From assembly GCA_947095535.1 (NCBI GenBank), contig OX352772.1, positions 221,593,617 to 221,657,616 of the forward strand: 64,000 bases of DNA, written 5' to 3'. This document shows, in pieces, positions 46,731-57,171 of the stretch. Within the stretch, counting starts at the first letter, position 1. Every line of letters starts with the position of its first letter. The position numbers and the translations under genes were made by a program. The notes beneath the pieces were generated by a model that was given only the letters and a program-made list of their open reading frames with translations, had not been told where the DNA came from and did not search any database. The DNA comes from Poecilobothrus nobilitatus (taxonomy: Eukaryota > Arthropoda > Insecta > Diptera > Dolichopodidae).

Positions 46731-47750
46731 TTTATACCCGTATGAACTATGTTCAAGGGTATAATAATTTTGCCATTACGTTTGTGACACCTTAAAGGAG
46801 TCGAGCTAGATATAGTGTCAAAGGTATGGATCGGCTCAGAATCGAATTCTGAGTCGATTAAGCCATGTACGTCCGTCCGTCCGCACGATAACTCAAAAAA
46901 TAAAGGAGGTAGGAGGCTGAAATTTTTTTTACGGCACTTTTGCAAAATTGTTAGTTTCGCTATTTAAATCCAACATTTTCGGTCGGCGGGTTCGAGTAGC
47001 TGCCATACAACTTCTATCTTTATATAGAAATAATTCAGTATCTATTCAAGCTAAGTTTCTGAAATTTTGCAAATGATGATCAAGTTTTATGGCAACAACT
47101 TCTTTAAAATTTGGTTGTGGTGGTGCGGCGGGTTCGGGTAGCTGCCATTCAACTTCTCCGTTTAAATGAGAATAACTCAGTGTCTATTGAAGTTAGGAAC
47201 CTGAAATTTAGTAAAGAGGTGTCGAGTTATAGGCCAACAACTTTTGTAAAATTTGGTTGGTCTAGAGCAGCCGGTTCAGCCTTCTTACACCTCTTGGAAC
47301 TTAATGAAGCTAGGCGTCTGAAATCTTGCAAATGATGATCAAGTTTTATGGCAACCACTTTTGCAAAATTTGGTTGTGGTGGTGCGACGGGTTCGGGTAG
47401 CTGCCATACAACTTATCCGTTTAAATGAGAATAACTCAGTGTCTATTGAAGCTAGGAACCTGAAATTTAGTAAAGAGGTGTCGAGTTATAGGCCAACAAC
47501 TTTTGTAAAATTTGGTTGATCTAGAGCGGCCGGTTCAGGCTTCTTCCACCTCTTGGAACTTAATTAAGCTAGGCGCAATAGATTCAGGTAGCTGTCATAC
47601 AACTCCACAATTTACATAAATATATCTCTGTAGTTCGGTACTAAAACATCTGAATGTTTTTAAAAAATGATCAAGTTTTATAGAAACAGGATATATTACG
47701 TTCATACGGGTATCCCAGAGTTGACACAGTCTACTCTACTGCACTCTTCC
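46731..47750 (+). repeat. Repeat family 3, copy b (about 1 kb)
   Basis: The head hairpin is at 46,733-46,763 (TATACCC…GGGTATA with an inner TGAAC/GTTCA). The second stem CTCAGAATCGAATTCTGAG is at 46,835-46,853, then ACGTCCGTCCGTCCGCACGA and ATAACTCAAAAAATAAAGGA. Two 261-bp units follow (GGGTTCGGGTAGCTGCCAT at 47,130 and 47,391). The end is GGGTATCCCAGAGTTGACAC, then TGCACTCTTCCTCGTTTTTT. It is the inverted partner of 19,075-20,062. Confidence 0.85.
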
Positions 47751-48240
47751 TCGTTTTTTTTTATTTTGAAATATAGCAATTATTTATTTTGGAATTGAAT
47801 ACGTCTAATGAATTGAATAATTTTTTTTTATTTTCATTTTGGAATTTAAACTTAACCGAAAATTAATTATTAAAATAATAAAATTTAGAAAAGAAGGAAA
47901 AAAGAAAATATTTACAGTTAACTTAATGATAGGTTAAAAAGTCAATTAAAGTTTTATAATTGAATAATTTTAGATTTAAATCAAATAAACTTAACAATAA
48001 ATTTGATTATAATTGAATTTATTAAAATTAATATTTCCATCTAACTATAATAAGTTTAGAATGATAGTGGTACTGTTTAATAAAATTCATATTAAGCTAT
48101 AATAAAGTCTTGAATTAAAATCAATTAATTAATTAGATTAGGTCAAAAGTTGAGATTTAATAAGATGTTATATAAAGATTTTCTTTTAGGTTTGAAATAA
48201 ATATTTTTTAATTTGATATAAGTACATACAGTATATATTA
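47751..48240. other. AT-rich non-coding stretch
   Basis: AT-rich sequence between the family-3 repeat and the second gypsy-like element. No LTR recognised, although the 5' LTR would be expected here. Confidence 0.45.
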
Positions 48241-48417
48241 ACTGCGTTTGGTGAGCTCAAGTCGGATCGTTTGTTTTCTCGTCGAGGTTAAATTCACGGA
48301 AAGAGGAAAGCTTTTAAATTTTACTGTTCGGGCAACTTTTTTTTCCCTTGTTCTGTCAACTTACCTCCGTTACACCTTTCATCTGGGTAATAGTATTTTA
48401 GTTATTCCGAAGTATGG

Positions 48418-49060
48418 ATGTGGCAACGATCTACGCATTGAATGTCGAAGGTTTGAGGAAAAAAAAGGGAGCTCGGTTTGGTTACAAGAGGTAGAAAGCA
48501 TGACTTGCGAGTAAGACTGCTCAAACACTTTCACTTACAAGGCGGTGACATCCCGGAATCAGACGATTCGGGTAGCGATACAACACTAAGGAGTACCGTC
48601 AGTGTTTGAACGACTCCAATGATGAGAAGTAACTTTACGTTACGGGAAGTAGAGGAAAAATTGTCGCTCTTTTGCGGCAGCGGCTCCCCAGATGTCAATC
48701 AATGGATAGCAGAATTTGAGGACAATGCGGAAACACTGGGCTGGAACGAGATACAGAAGTTCATTTATGCAAAACAGCTTTTGAAAGGAGCGACCAAGCT
48801 CTTTTTTCGAAGTAAGTTACGTGTGAAAACGTGGGATGATCTAAAAGAAATCTTGTTAGACGAATTTGGAACGAAACTTTCCTCAGCCGAGGTTCATCGT
48901 TTACTACAAAGAAGACGCAAAAAGCCACTGGAAACTCTCCGAGAATGTATATTGCATAATGGAGTTAGGGAACCTCTTTAATTTAGAAGAAGAAAGCATA
49001 ATTGAATACTTCATAAATGGAATATCGGATTCTCGATCTAACAAATGAATACTGTCTAGT
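48418..49060 (+). pseudogene. Gag with SAP-like N-terminal motif, frameshifted
   Basis: The first part reads LNVEGLRKKK (about 48,438), then after a frameshift ELGLVTRGRKHDLRVRLLKHF. Together these follow the helix-extended-helix SAP pattern (L.V..LR..L…GL…G.K..L..RL). An acidic stretch ending at a stop near 48,608 follows. The Gag core is at 48,619-48,981 (VNQWIAEFEDNAETLGWNE, KQLLKGATKLFFRSK, LKEILLDEFG, SSAEVHRLLQRRRKKP) and shifts frame at about 48,945 into LEEESIIEYFINGISDS. It should build the particle; a SAP motif would add DNA binding. Pseudogene. Confidence 0.75.
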
Positions 49061-49269
49061 ACAATCTAGTACAATCAAAGAACTCAAAACAAACATTACA
49101 ATCTACAAGAAAACCAGAAACGACCCACTATCATCAAATAGGAGGAACCTCCCATATTCAAGCGTTGAAGGAAAGGTATGCAAGTCAGTTAAGGTGATTG
49201 AAAGCCCGGGAAGGGTAGAATGCGTAGGTGAAGGAAAATCAGAAACGATACGCACGCTTCATCGTTAGC

Positions 49270-50340
49270 ACTTATGTCCAAGAAGGATGGATGGCTCTGC
49301 TGTGACTCTCGGAAACTAAACGAAAAGATAGTGCGAGATAACTATCCGACGGTATTGATAGTTTATGTTTTGCACCGACTACAGCATGCCAATGTATTGA
49401 CAACCGTGGATTTGACTAATGGATTTTTTCACATACCAGTTCATCCAAATTCTAGGAAATCGACGTCGTTCGTCATATACCACGGGCAGTTCGAATTCCG
49501 ACATGTACCTTCGGAATTTCCAACTCTCCGGCCGTGTTTTCCAGATATATCTTCGCTATTTTTAGAGACCTTATCAACAAAACAAGGTTGTAGTTTACAT
49601 CGACGATATGTAATTCCAGCCAGAGATGGAGAAGAGAGTATTAAGAGCTTAAAGCATGTGCTAGAAGCCGCATCCGCAAATGGATTACAGGTTAAGTGGC
49701 AAAAATGCCAATTTTTCCGAAAGAAAATAAATTTCCTTGGGTACATCATTGAAAGTGGCAGTATCAGATCCTCACTGGAAAAGACGAAGGCGGCTGCTAA
49801 TTTCAAAACGCCCACTAATCAAAAGTCCCTTCAAAGATTTTTAGGACTCACATCGTACTTCAGAAGGTTTATGCGAGACTACGCCGTGATCGCTAAACCA
49901 TTAAACGATCTACTACGGAAGGAAAGCAAATTCAAGATTAATGAAAAAACAATACTTGCAATTGAGCAATTAAAGTCCGCTCTAACCAAAGAACCAGTCC
50001 TAAAATTGTTCAATCCACAGGTTGAGACAGAGGTACTCATGTATGGCGCCGTGATATTGCAGAAAGACTCGGAAGATCAGATGTTTCATCCAATTCAGTA
50101 TATGAGCCGAAAAACGAAGCCGGCAGAGGAAAAATACCATTCCTACGAACTGGAAGTTTTAGCCATAATAGAGGCACTAAGAAAGTAGAGAATATACCTG
50201 ATGAATAGAAAATTTAAGATTATAACAGACTGCAACGCTTTCGCACAAACTGTAAAAAAGAAGGACGTTCCGCTAAGAGTGTCCAAATAGGCGATGTTCC
50301 TTCAGGATTTAATTTCGAAATCGAACATAGGGCGGCCCAT
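49270..50340 (+). pseudogene. Reverse transcriptase and RNase H, frameshifted
   Basis: The open stretch 49,274-50,188 begins at KKDGWLCCDSRKLNEKIVRD and has TTVDLTNGFFHIPVHP (catalytic D) and FEFRHVP. Motifs then change frame: FGISNSPAVF from 49,510 in one frame and VYIDDM (49,593-49,610) in another, before the main frame regains sense at VIPARDGEE. It continues with INFLGYIIESG, FLGLTSYFRRF, and RNase H traces (LFNPQVETE with the DAS motif lost, YMSRKT, SYELEVLA). KFKIITDC near 50,210 lies past a stop at 50,186. It is not functional despite its length. Confidence 0.85.
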
Positions 50341-50343
50341 AAA

Positions 50344-51190
50344 ATGCGTCACGTCGACGCGCTAAGCAGAATGTCGTGTCTGTTTTTGGAGGACTCAATA
50401 ATTCATCGTCTGAAAGAAGCACAAATAAATGACGAATGGGTGAGGGCTGTTAGAACATTCTTAGAGAAAACGAGTTACGAAGACTTCTTCCTAAAGTACG
50501 ATATACTACACAAGGACCCCGACAAGGAGTTTATAGTAGTCCCGGCCCCCATGGAAGCGGAAATAATAACGATGGGTCACAAAGATGGCCACTTCTTAAC
50601 AAAGAAGACACAAGAATATATTGAAAAATCATTTTTCATCCCAAAGTTACACTCGAAAGTAGATAGGATCGTGGGAAGCTGCATAGAGTGTATCATTTCA
50701 GAAGCGAAAACAGGCAAAACAGAAGAATTCCTCGCACCTATCGATAAGGAAGGCAGACCCTTACAGACGTTCCATATAGACCATCTCGGTCCTATGACGA
50801 TAACGAATAAATCCTACAACTATATCTTTGTCGTTGTGCATGGCTATATCCAACTAATAATACTGGATCTGAAGCCGTAATCAACAGATTACAGAAACAG
50901 GCAAGGACGTTCGGAAACCCCAGCAGAATAATAACGGATAGAGGGCAGCGTTCACATCTAAAGATTTTAAAGACTATTGTGAGGGGCAAGGTATCCTGCA
51001 CTTGTCAATAGTGACCGGTGTACCACGGGGTAATGGGTTAGTGGAACCGATGAATAGAATTATCGTCCCTATGCTAACCAAGTTGAGTCACAACAATCCG
51101 TCCATGTGTAATAGAGTACAACAGATAATCAACAATACCCCACCTAGAAGTTGGAAAATCCGATTTCCGATTCATGGTTCAAATTCTAAT
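50344..51190 (+). pseudogene. Integrase, truncated
   Basis: It begins in the end of RNase H (HVDALSRM) and goes through the zinc domain (MGHKDGHFLTKKTQ…CIECI, HHCC pattern) to the core HIDHLGPMTI (first catalytic D). A stop at 50,878 follows. In other frames IITDRGQ (second D, near 50,937) and NGLVEPMNRIIVPML (catalytic E, near 51,044) can be seen. The sequence loses integrase similarity at about 51,190, before the C-terminal domain. Confidence 0.8.
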
Positions 51191-51760
51191 AATAAAAAAT
51201 ATGTCTATAAACCTATTGTTACGTATAATTTTTATAAACTTAGGTCTATCTTAATATTTGAATTATGGGAAACTGTGTATAATTTTGGTAACGCTTCTTG
51301 TGCGTATAAAGCTTTTTGTAAAACTTTGGAATCACATATTAATTCTTGTTGCATTTCTTCTTCTTCTAAAAAAATGTTTAATGGAGTAAAACTATGGATA
51401 TATTGTAACCTTGTAAGTCTGATCAATAAAAGAAATAAATTAAGCTTCACAGTGAAGAAGCATCCAAGCACTCATCTAATTATTTATTAAAAAAAGTTGT
51501 GTAATTTAATTAAACATAAGGTCTGTGCATAAAACAAGAAGAAGTTTTAACAGCTCCATCAGAAATATTTATTTTTGAAAAAAAACTATAGTTCTTCTTC
51601 GGATTTTGGAAATTTAAATGCACCATCACAACAATTTTTTGATGTTACTAAAAAATTTATTTTAGTATTTGACCAGATATTTAATATGAATCCTCAAGCA
51701 GTGGGCAGTAAACGAATTATTATCGAAAAATGCAAAAGTGTAACTCCGGAATGGTGAACT
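51191..51760 (+). other. Unidentified coding-like stretch
   Basis: The frame open since 51,002 continues past the integrase joint to 51,490 with non-repetitive text (YVYKPIVTYNFYKLRSILIF, ELWETVYNFGNASCAYKAF, MFNGVKLWIYCNLV). A second open stretch at 51,575-51,757 reads FFDVTKKFILVFDQIFNMNP. I do not recognise either part. They are too complex for simple-sequence artefacts and may be a fragment of another mobile element or of a host gene that the gypsy copy landed in. Confidence 0.35.
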
Positions 51761-52070
51761 GACTATAGTTCTATTGAGAACTGACTATTGTTCTATTCTT
51801 GGGCTGTTGGAAAATGTGAAACAAAAAAGCATTAAAAACTACAAATTATAACTACTTAAAGTAATATTCCTGTACTCTTTCCATGGGATATGGACTGAGA
51901 GATGAAAATCTAACAACTCCAAAAACTAAAATAATAAATAACAATATTTTAATTAATTAAATTAAACGGTTAATATAAAGAAACCCAAACCCATCAAACA
52001 AAAACTTTCTAACCGAATAAATATAATTCTAATAAATAAAACTAATATTTATAATATTATTATATATATA
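51761..52070. other. Non-coding stretch
   Basis: AT-rich with no recognised feature; a duplicated GAACTGACTAT.GTTCTATT lies at 51,764-51,800. Confidence 0.4.
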
Positions 52071-52074
52071 ATAA

Positions 52075-52160
52075 TATTCCTCAGCCTAGCTGGTAAAAGC
52101 GCAGCAATGTGTGCTTACCAGTGTGGTGGTCTCGGGTTCGATTCCCGATGGGGGGATAAA
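52075..52160 (+). repeat. tRNA-like sequence (probable SINE head)
   Basis: It carries an A-box-like TAGCTGGTAAAAG (52,089) and a B-box GGTTCGATTCC (52,135-52,145) in a perfect T-arm (TCGGG/CCCGA). The acceptor ends pair only with several G-U wobbles and I find no good anticodon arm. A tRNA-derived element or decayed tRNA is more likely than a working tRNA gene. No target-site duplication was found. Confidence 0.5.
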
Positions 52161-52470
52161 ATATATCCCATAATAAATAATTAAATATAGTGCTCGAAAA
52201 TTGGGTTCATCGAATTCGTTCCTGCAAAAGAAGTCGCGAGGGCCATTTGAATGACGTTTTATTCAGAGCTTAATTGTATCGATTGTACTTCACATTAAAT
52301 AACAAACCTTTGAATTTCCTTAACAATTAGTGTGTTTTTTTTTTAAAAGAAATCATATCACTCAAATTGGAAAACCCTATAATAATACATTTTTGAGTTT
52401 ATTTTATAATAAATTTATTTATGTATAAGAATTAATAATATATATATATAAAAATTTTAAAACGTTTTTT
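52161..52470. other. Non-coding stretch
   Basis: AT-rich with a (TA)n run at 52,438-52,452. The GC-richer piece 52,200-52,260 shows no open frame. Nothing recognised. Confidence 0.4.
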
Positions 52471-52474
52471 TTTT

Positions 52475-52800
52475 GAAACAAAACGAAAAACACCGAAAAA
52501 CAATAAAATCACACAAATCTTTTTATTTTCTGTAAATATCAAATTTTTGTTTTATTCTTTATTTTCTTATTTTCCTTTTGCACATTATTTATTTTTTGTT
52601 GTTATTTATGCAAAATGCATTTCAATGCTCAGATGCATCATCATCAACTATATCAAAACTCAAAAAATGTAAACATTCAAAACGAAAATAAACAAAAACG
52701 AAAATCACCGAAAACAATGAAATCACACAAATCTTTTTATTTTCTGTATATATCAAATTTTCTTTTTATGCTTTATTTTCTTATTTTACAAAAGTATGAT
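52475..52800 (+). repeat. Copy of the 35-kb tandem unit
   Basis: AAAACGAAAAACACCGAAAA, TTTTGTTTTATTCTTTATTT and AAAATGCATTTCAATGCTCA match 35,065-35,260, followed by the start of a second unit at 52,690. This is a second genomic location of the same roughly 240-bp tandem. Confidence 0.75.
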
Positions 52801-53390
52801 TCGGAATATAAATCCATATCTCAGAAAGAAATATTATATCAGACAAGTGATTTAAGTCTGATATATGCGAAATAAGTACATGAAAATTCCTTCGTAAACT
52901 ACGAATATTTTGATGAACAATTTAAAAGGTAATGAGTGTTTCTCAATTAAGATTATTAACATACAAGCAATTCACATAGTTATTATCATTAACCCTTTCA
53001 GACGAAATCTGTACCTGGGCTCAATAAAAATTTTTTAGTGATTTTTTGTGGTTATTGAGAATCTAAATTATTAAAAAATATATTTTTATTTTTGGAATTT
53101 TTTTTTTAATAACGGTAAAATAATATGTACATTTTAATGGACATTTCGTTTCAATGAACAACAAAAAAAAATTTCCTTCATTAGTTTATTCAATCATTTT
53201 TTTCTTTCTCATATTAAATTTTAGTTTTTAACCTTTCATTAATTTCTATTTTCTTATCTTACTATTTTCTTACTAAAAATTAAATTTTATGTATGTTAAA
53301 ACATTGTAGTATTATAATTTTTTAAGCGTATATAAAAAATAAAAGTGAATACAAACCTGTAAGTTTCTGTGATATTTTCTGAAACAATCA
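52801..53390. other. AT-rich stretch before the polymerase fragment
   Basis: A short open piece to 52,875 (SEYKSISQKEILYQ) could be decayed polymerase N-terminus but is not convincing. The rest is AT-rich with poly(T) runs. Confidence 0.35.
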
Positions 53391-55733
53391 TTTGATTTGG
53401 AAATGCATAAATAAATATTGCATTTATCACACATCAAAAAATATAAATTAAAAGAAAGAATTTTTAAAACGAATAATATGATAGAGGAATTCATGGAATT
53501 TATTTCAAAATTAAGAAAGGAATTCAAAAAGATTGTCATAATTGCTCATAATGGACAGGCGTTTGACCACCAGTTTAGTCTAAATTATATACTCGATAAA
53601 ACGGTTCTTGAATCAACGTTAATATACGAGGTACAAAAATTATTGTTATGATAATTGATAATATTAAATTTATTGATTCTATGAACTACTTTCCTATGGC
53701 CTTGGCAAAATTACCAAAAACTTTTAATTTATCGATTAATTTAAACATGGTAGAATGTAAACCAACGGTTTTTAAAAGCCCACATTTCCAAAACTCAATA
53801 CAAACTGTTTAGAAGTGTGACTTGCACAAAAATTTGAAAATTTCATGTAATAAGAAAAAATGTGAAAATAGGACATTTTTGAAATTTTGAGGGGCCGTAA
53901 GTCCGGAATCCTATATAACTAAGAAAAGTTGTTAACACACGTAAAAATATATTATTGAACCTTTAATTTTCTTGTCTTGCCGAAGAAAAATTTTTACAGG
54001 TGCCTAAGTTACAGGTTTCTAACAATAGCAAATTTTAAATTTTTGAGGCGTAATAACTCTTAAAGAGGGGGTGCTATCAAAAAATTTTCTGAGGAAACTT
54101 ATACTAATTTTAAAAGTTCTTTTCTGTCTGAAAATTTCAGGTTCCTATCTAAAGGCGTGCCGGAGTTTTGAAAAAAGAAATTTCATGCAAAATGTGGTTT
54201 TCACATAACGATAAATTAAAGTAGTAAATTACAAAATATTACATAATTTTGATACTGTTTTATATAGATAATAAAATTTTCGATCTTCTGGCGGTTTTAG
54301 ATTACAAAACTATTACGCAGAGCCTGAGATATATACATCTTAAAATGGAGCTTTTTCGCAATTTTGAAGAGCTGCAACTTTGGAACCCTCTACAACTAAA
54401 ATAAACCTTTAACACACGTAAAAATATATTACTGTAGCTTTAATTTTTATATCTTGCAGAAGTAAAATGTATACAGGTTCCTAAGTTACAGGTGTTTAAA
54501 AATAGCAAATTTTCAATTTTTAAGCCCTAATAAATTATAAACAGGGGGTGGTCCAAAAACATTTTCTGAGCAAACTTATACTAATTCTAAAAGTTCTTTC
54601 TTGCCTCAATATTTCAAACCTCTATCTAGAAGCGTGCCGGAGTTATGAAAGTAGAAAAATCATGCAAAATTTGGTTTTCACATAACGGTAAATTTAAATA
54701 CTAAATTTAAAAAAATTGTACAATTTTGATATTACAAAGTTAAAAAAAAGACCTGTCGAATGTCTTTTTCAGATTGAAAAAATCTTAAGCAGAACATAAG
54801 ATATATGCATTTAAAGATAGGGCTTTTTCAAAGTTTGAGTGGCTGTAGCTCCGTAATGGATGGGGCTACATGAAAAAATTGTTCCACAAAATTATTATTT
54901 TTATGAGACCTACCCATGGTTTTTTTCTCTATCTTTAACGGTGTAGAAGTTTTGTAAACAGCCGGACGGACGGACGGACAGAGTGAAACTAATAAGCATA
55001 TTTTTTCAAAATTTTTTTGGAAATGTGCTAAAAAGGGTTATTTTTCACATCTATTTAATAAATTAGAAAATAAAAATTACATTAGCGCACTTCCATCAAT
55101 TAAATACTATAACTCTAATACAATGAAAGCAGATGACCATAATGAATTTATAATGTGGTATGAACAAAATAGAAACTCAGACTTTAATATGGAGAAAGAT
55201 ATTTTAGAATTCTGTAAAAATGATGTTGAAATTCTTACTAAAGCATGTCTGGTTTTCAGAAATTTTTTTTTAAAAGAATGTAATGTACAAGGAGAAAAAA
55301 TTAAATACTAAAATGTATATTCTTTATACCCGTATTTTTGCAAACGAGGGAAATTTCCCATAAACCATCCTAAGATTTAATATGTTGGAGAAGATGCCTG
55401 CTCCAAGATAAACAGAATGACTATTGACGGTATCATTAAATGTAAAATCTTACCACCAACAAATCTATTACACTACATGTCAAACAAAATAATAAATTGA
55501 TGTTCTCACTATGTAACACTTGTAGTGAACAAAAATATCAAGGAAAATACTGTAAACATACAGACGATGAAAAACCATTAGTAGAAACTTGGGTAATTGA
55601 TGAAATTAAAAAAGTAATTGAAAAAGGGTATAAACTTTTAAATAGTTACGAAATTTGGGAATACGAAACAGTAAAATATAACAATTACAATGGTATTGAT
55701 GGTTTATTCACTAAAATGATGAAAGTAGTATAG
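53391..55733 (+). pseudogene. Polinton DNA polymerase B, truncated and interrupted
   Basis: Family-B polymerase of the protein-primed type used by Polintons. Part 1 (53,418-53,745) has FKKIVIIAHNGQAFDHQFSL, the second exonuclease motif, then FIDSMNYFPMALAKLPKTF. Part 2 (55,035-55,733) resumes with KKGYFSHLFN, EFCKNDVEILTKACLVF (third exonuclease motif), then after a stop at 55,309 INRMTIDGIIKCKILPPTN, MFSLCNTCSEQ and DEIKKVIEKGYKLLNSYEIW. It ends at a TAG at 55,731-55,733, before the catalytic palm motifs (including YxDTD). The 1.3 kb between the parts is a family-4 repeat. The gene cannot make a polymerase. Confidence 0.85.
53752..55033 (+). mobile_element. Family-4 repeat inserted in the polymerase gene
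   Basis: It separates polymerase sequence that should be about six residues apart. The left end AGAATGTAAACCAACGG equals the start at 11,812. The ends are inverted relative to each other: TTTTTAAAAGCCCACATTTCC (53,770) versus TTTTTAGCACATTTCC read from the right (about 55,015-55,030), roughly 20 bp, imperfect. The body has two sub-repeats. The right part carries GGACGGACGGACGGACAGAG and AGTGAAACTAATA, as at 7,680, 33,045 and 39,480. Non-autonomous, no gene. Confidence 0.75.
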
Positions 55734-55876
55734 CTAGGCTGGTTCTAGACCAGGAAATGATGTCACATCCGGTTTAGATAAGAAGTATGAGTCATAGATG
55801 GTAAAGATATTGGTGGTGATAAGAGATAAGATAAGAGTATGAGTCATAGATCAAAAGAAGTGATAATAAAAGATTT
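55734..55876. other. Spacer after the polymerase fragment
   Basis: It holds a short hairpin CTGGTTCTAGACCAG (about 55,739) and a direct repeat GTATGAGTCATAGAT (55,786 and 55,839) separated by GATAAGA-rich sequence. Confidence 0.5.
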
Positions 55877-56517
55877 TTAAATTTTTAAATACCAGGCGAA
55901 CATATATTGTTTAGATAAAGAATTTAAAACATTTTATTATTTCAATTTTATTTGTTTGTAGTTACATTCTATGATAAGAAATTTTTATTGTTTTTATAAT
56001 ATACATATGGTAAGTGTGTTTTATATTAACAAAGAAAAAAGTTTAGTAAATTATAATGATGTTGTTGTTGTTATATTATATTAATGAAATTTTCAAATCT
56101 TATGTTTGAAGAAAGAATTCTGAGTGTGCGTGTGCGGTCAGAGGAATTCCTTTTTTTTTTTTTTATGCTATGAAGAAAAAATTCTTATCATGAAAAAATA
56201 CTGGAATAAGTAAAATAATTGAAATCGTATATATTTACAAATTTTTTAAAATTATATTATGAATAATGTAGAATCTAAAATGACGTCACAGGGAAATTTC
56301 ATTAATATAATATACCAACAACAACATCATTATAATTTACTATAAACTTTTTTTCTTTGTTAATATAAAACACACTTTACATATGCATGTTAACTGGTAA
56401 AAACAATAAAAATTTCTTAGCATAGAACATGACTAAACATGAAATGAAAATTGAAATAGTAAAAATGTTTTAAATTTTATCTAAACAATATGTTCGCCTG
56501 GTATTTAAATTTTTTTC
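55877..56517. repeat. Large inverted repeat, possible Polinton end-to-end junction
   Basis: The left arm 55,877-56,093 and right arm 56,294-56,517 are reverse complements over about 215-220 bp with scattered differences. Matching landmarks are ACCAGGCGAACATAT, TAAGAAATTTTTATTGTTTT, GTGTGTTTTATATTAACAAA, ATAATGATGTTGTTGTTG and TAATGAAATTT. The central 200 bp are unrelated and include TGACGTCA at 56,281-56,288. Polintons have long terminal inverted repeats; with a polymerase on one side and a second set of Polinton genes on the other, two termini facing each other is the simplest reading. It is unproven. Confidence 0.75.
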
Positions 56518-56602
56518 TTAGAATAGGTATGAGGTTTCGAGCCCATTTGTCTGTAGTTAAAATATATAAAAAGAAAAAAACAAAATATGTACACTACAAA
56601 GC

Positions 56603-56839
56603 TTATTTTTTTATCTTTAATGTTTTTCGATATTTACAATTTTTTTTTTGAAATTTCTTTACAATTTTAGTTAATCGTGATAGACATCTTTTAGGAAATT
56701 CTATGGAATTAATAGATGGTATGTAAATATTATCTTTAACGAATTGTCTTAAAGTTGAATCAGCAAAATTTCTAAGAAATTTTATGTGGTACTCGATTTC
56801 CCGTCTATATTTCCTTCTTAAATGCTTTTTATTTTCCAA
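56603..56839 (-). CDS. Small basic hypothetical protein (78 aa)
   Basis: I do not recognise it. It is rich in Lys and Arg (MENKKHLRRKYRREIEYH, IVKKFQKKNCKYRKTLK), predicted largely helical, with no zinc or membrane motif. It lies just inside the right arm of the inverted repeat and reads towards it. Small basic proteins occur near Polinton ends, but the assignment rests only on location and composition. It may be the remains of a longer gene. Confidence 0.35.
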   Translation of the reverse strand: MENKKHLRRKYRREIEYHIKFLRNFADSTLRQFVKDNIYIPSINSIEFPKRCLSRLTKIVKKFQKKNCKYRKTLKIKK

Positions 56840-57171
56840 GAAAAATTTATTAAACGTGCATTTTATGATTTGCGAACTGCATTTTATGATTAAAGCTAAA
56901 GAAAACTAATAATGCAACTAAATTAGAAATAAAATATGAAAATGTTCAGAATTATTTAAACTTCTGTGGGTAGGACAATAAAGTCTACAAGATAAGTTTA
57001 TTAATATAGATAATGTGTTTAGATTTGATTCTAGTTCTATATGCTTTTACTCAGAGAGATTTTTTTATTTAAAAAAATTAATGCAATAAAGTACTTCGCA
57101 AATTCTATAAAAGACTAATTTTGATAAGAATATGACATAATCCAAACAGACTATCAAGTAGAAGCATCATA

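Larger units (their letters stand above)
48241..51190 (+). mobile_element. Second gypsy-like LTR retrotransposon, decayed
   Basis: Gag, RT, RNase H and integrase follow in gypsy order. Base composition is less AT-rich than the flanks. Protein sequence differs clearly from the first gypsy-like element, so it is a different family. No LTRs are recognisable, and zinc knuckles and protease are missing between 49,060 and 49,270. The element stops abruptly at about 51,190 inside the integrase. Confidence 0.85.

Noticed and set aside
56281..56288. TGACGTCA as a CRE regulatory site
   Set aside because: An 8-bp palindrome is expected by chance at this scale and there is no nearby gene start to tie it to.
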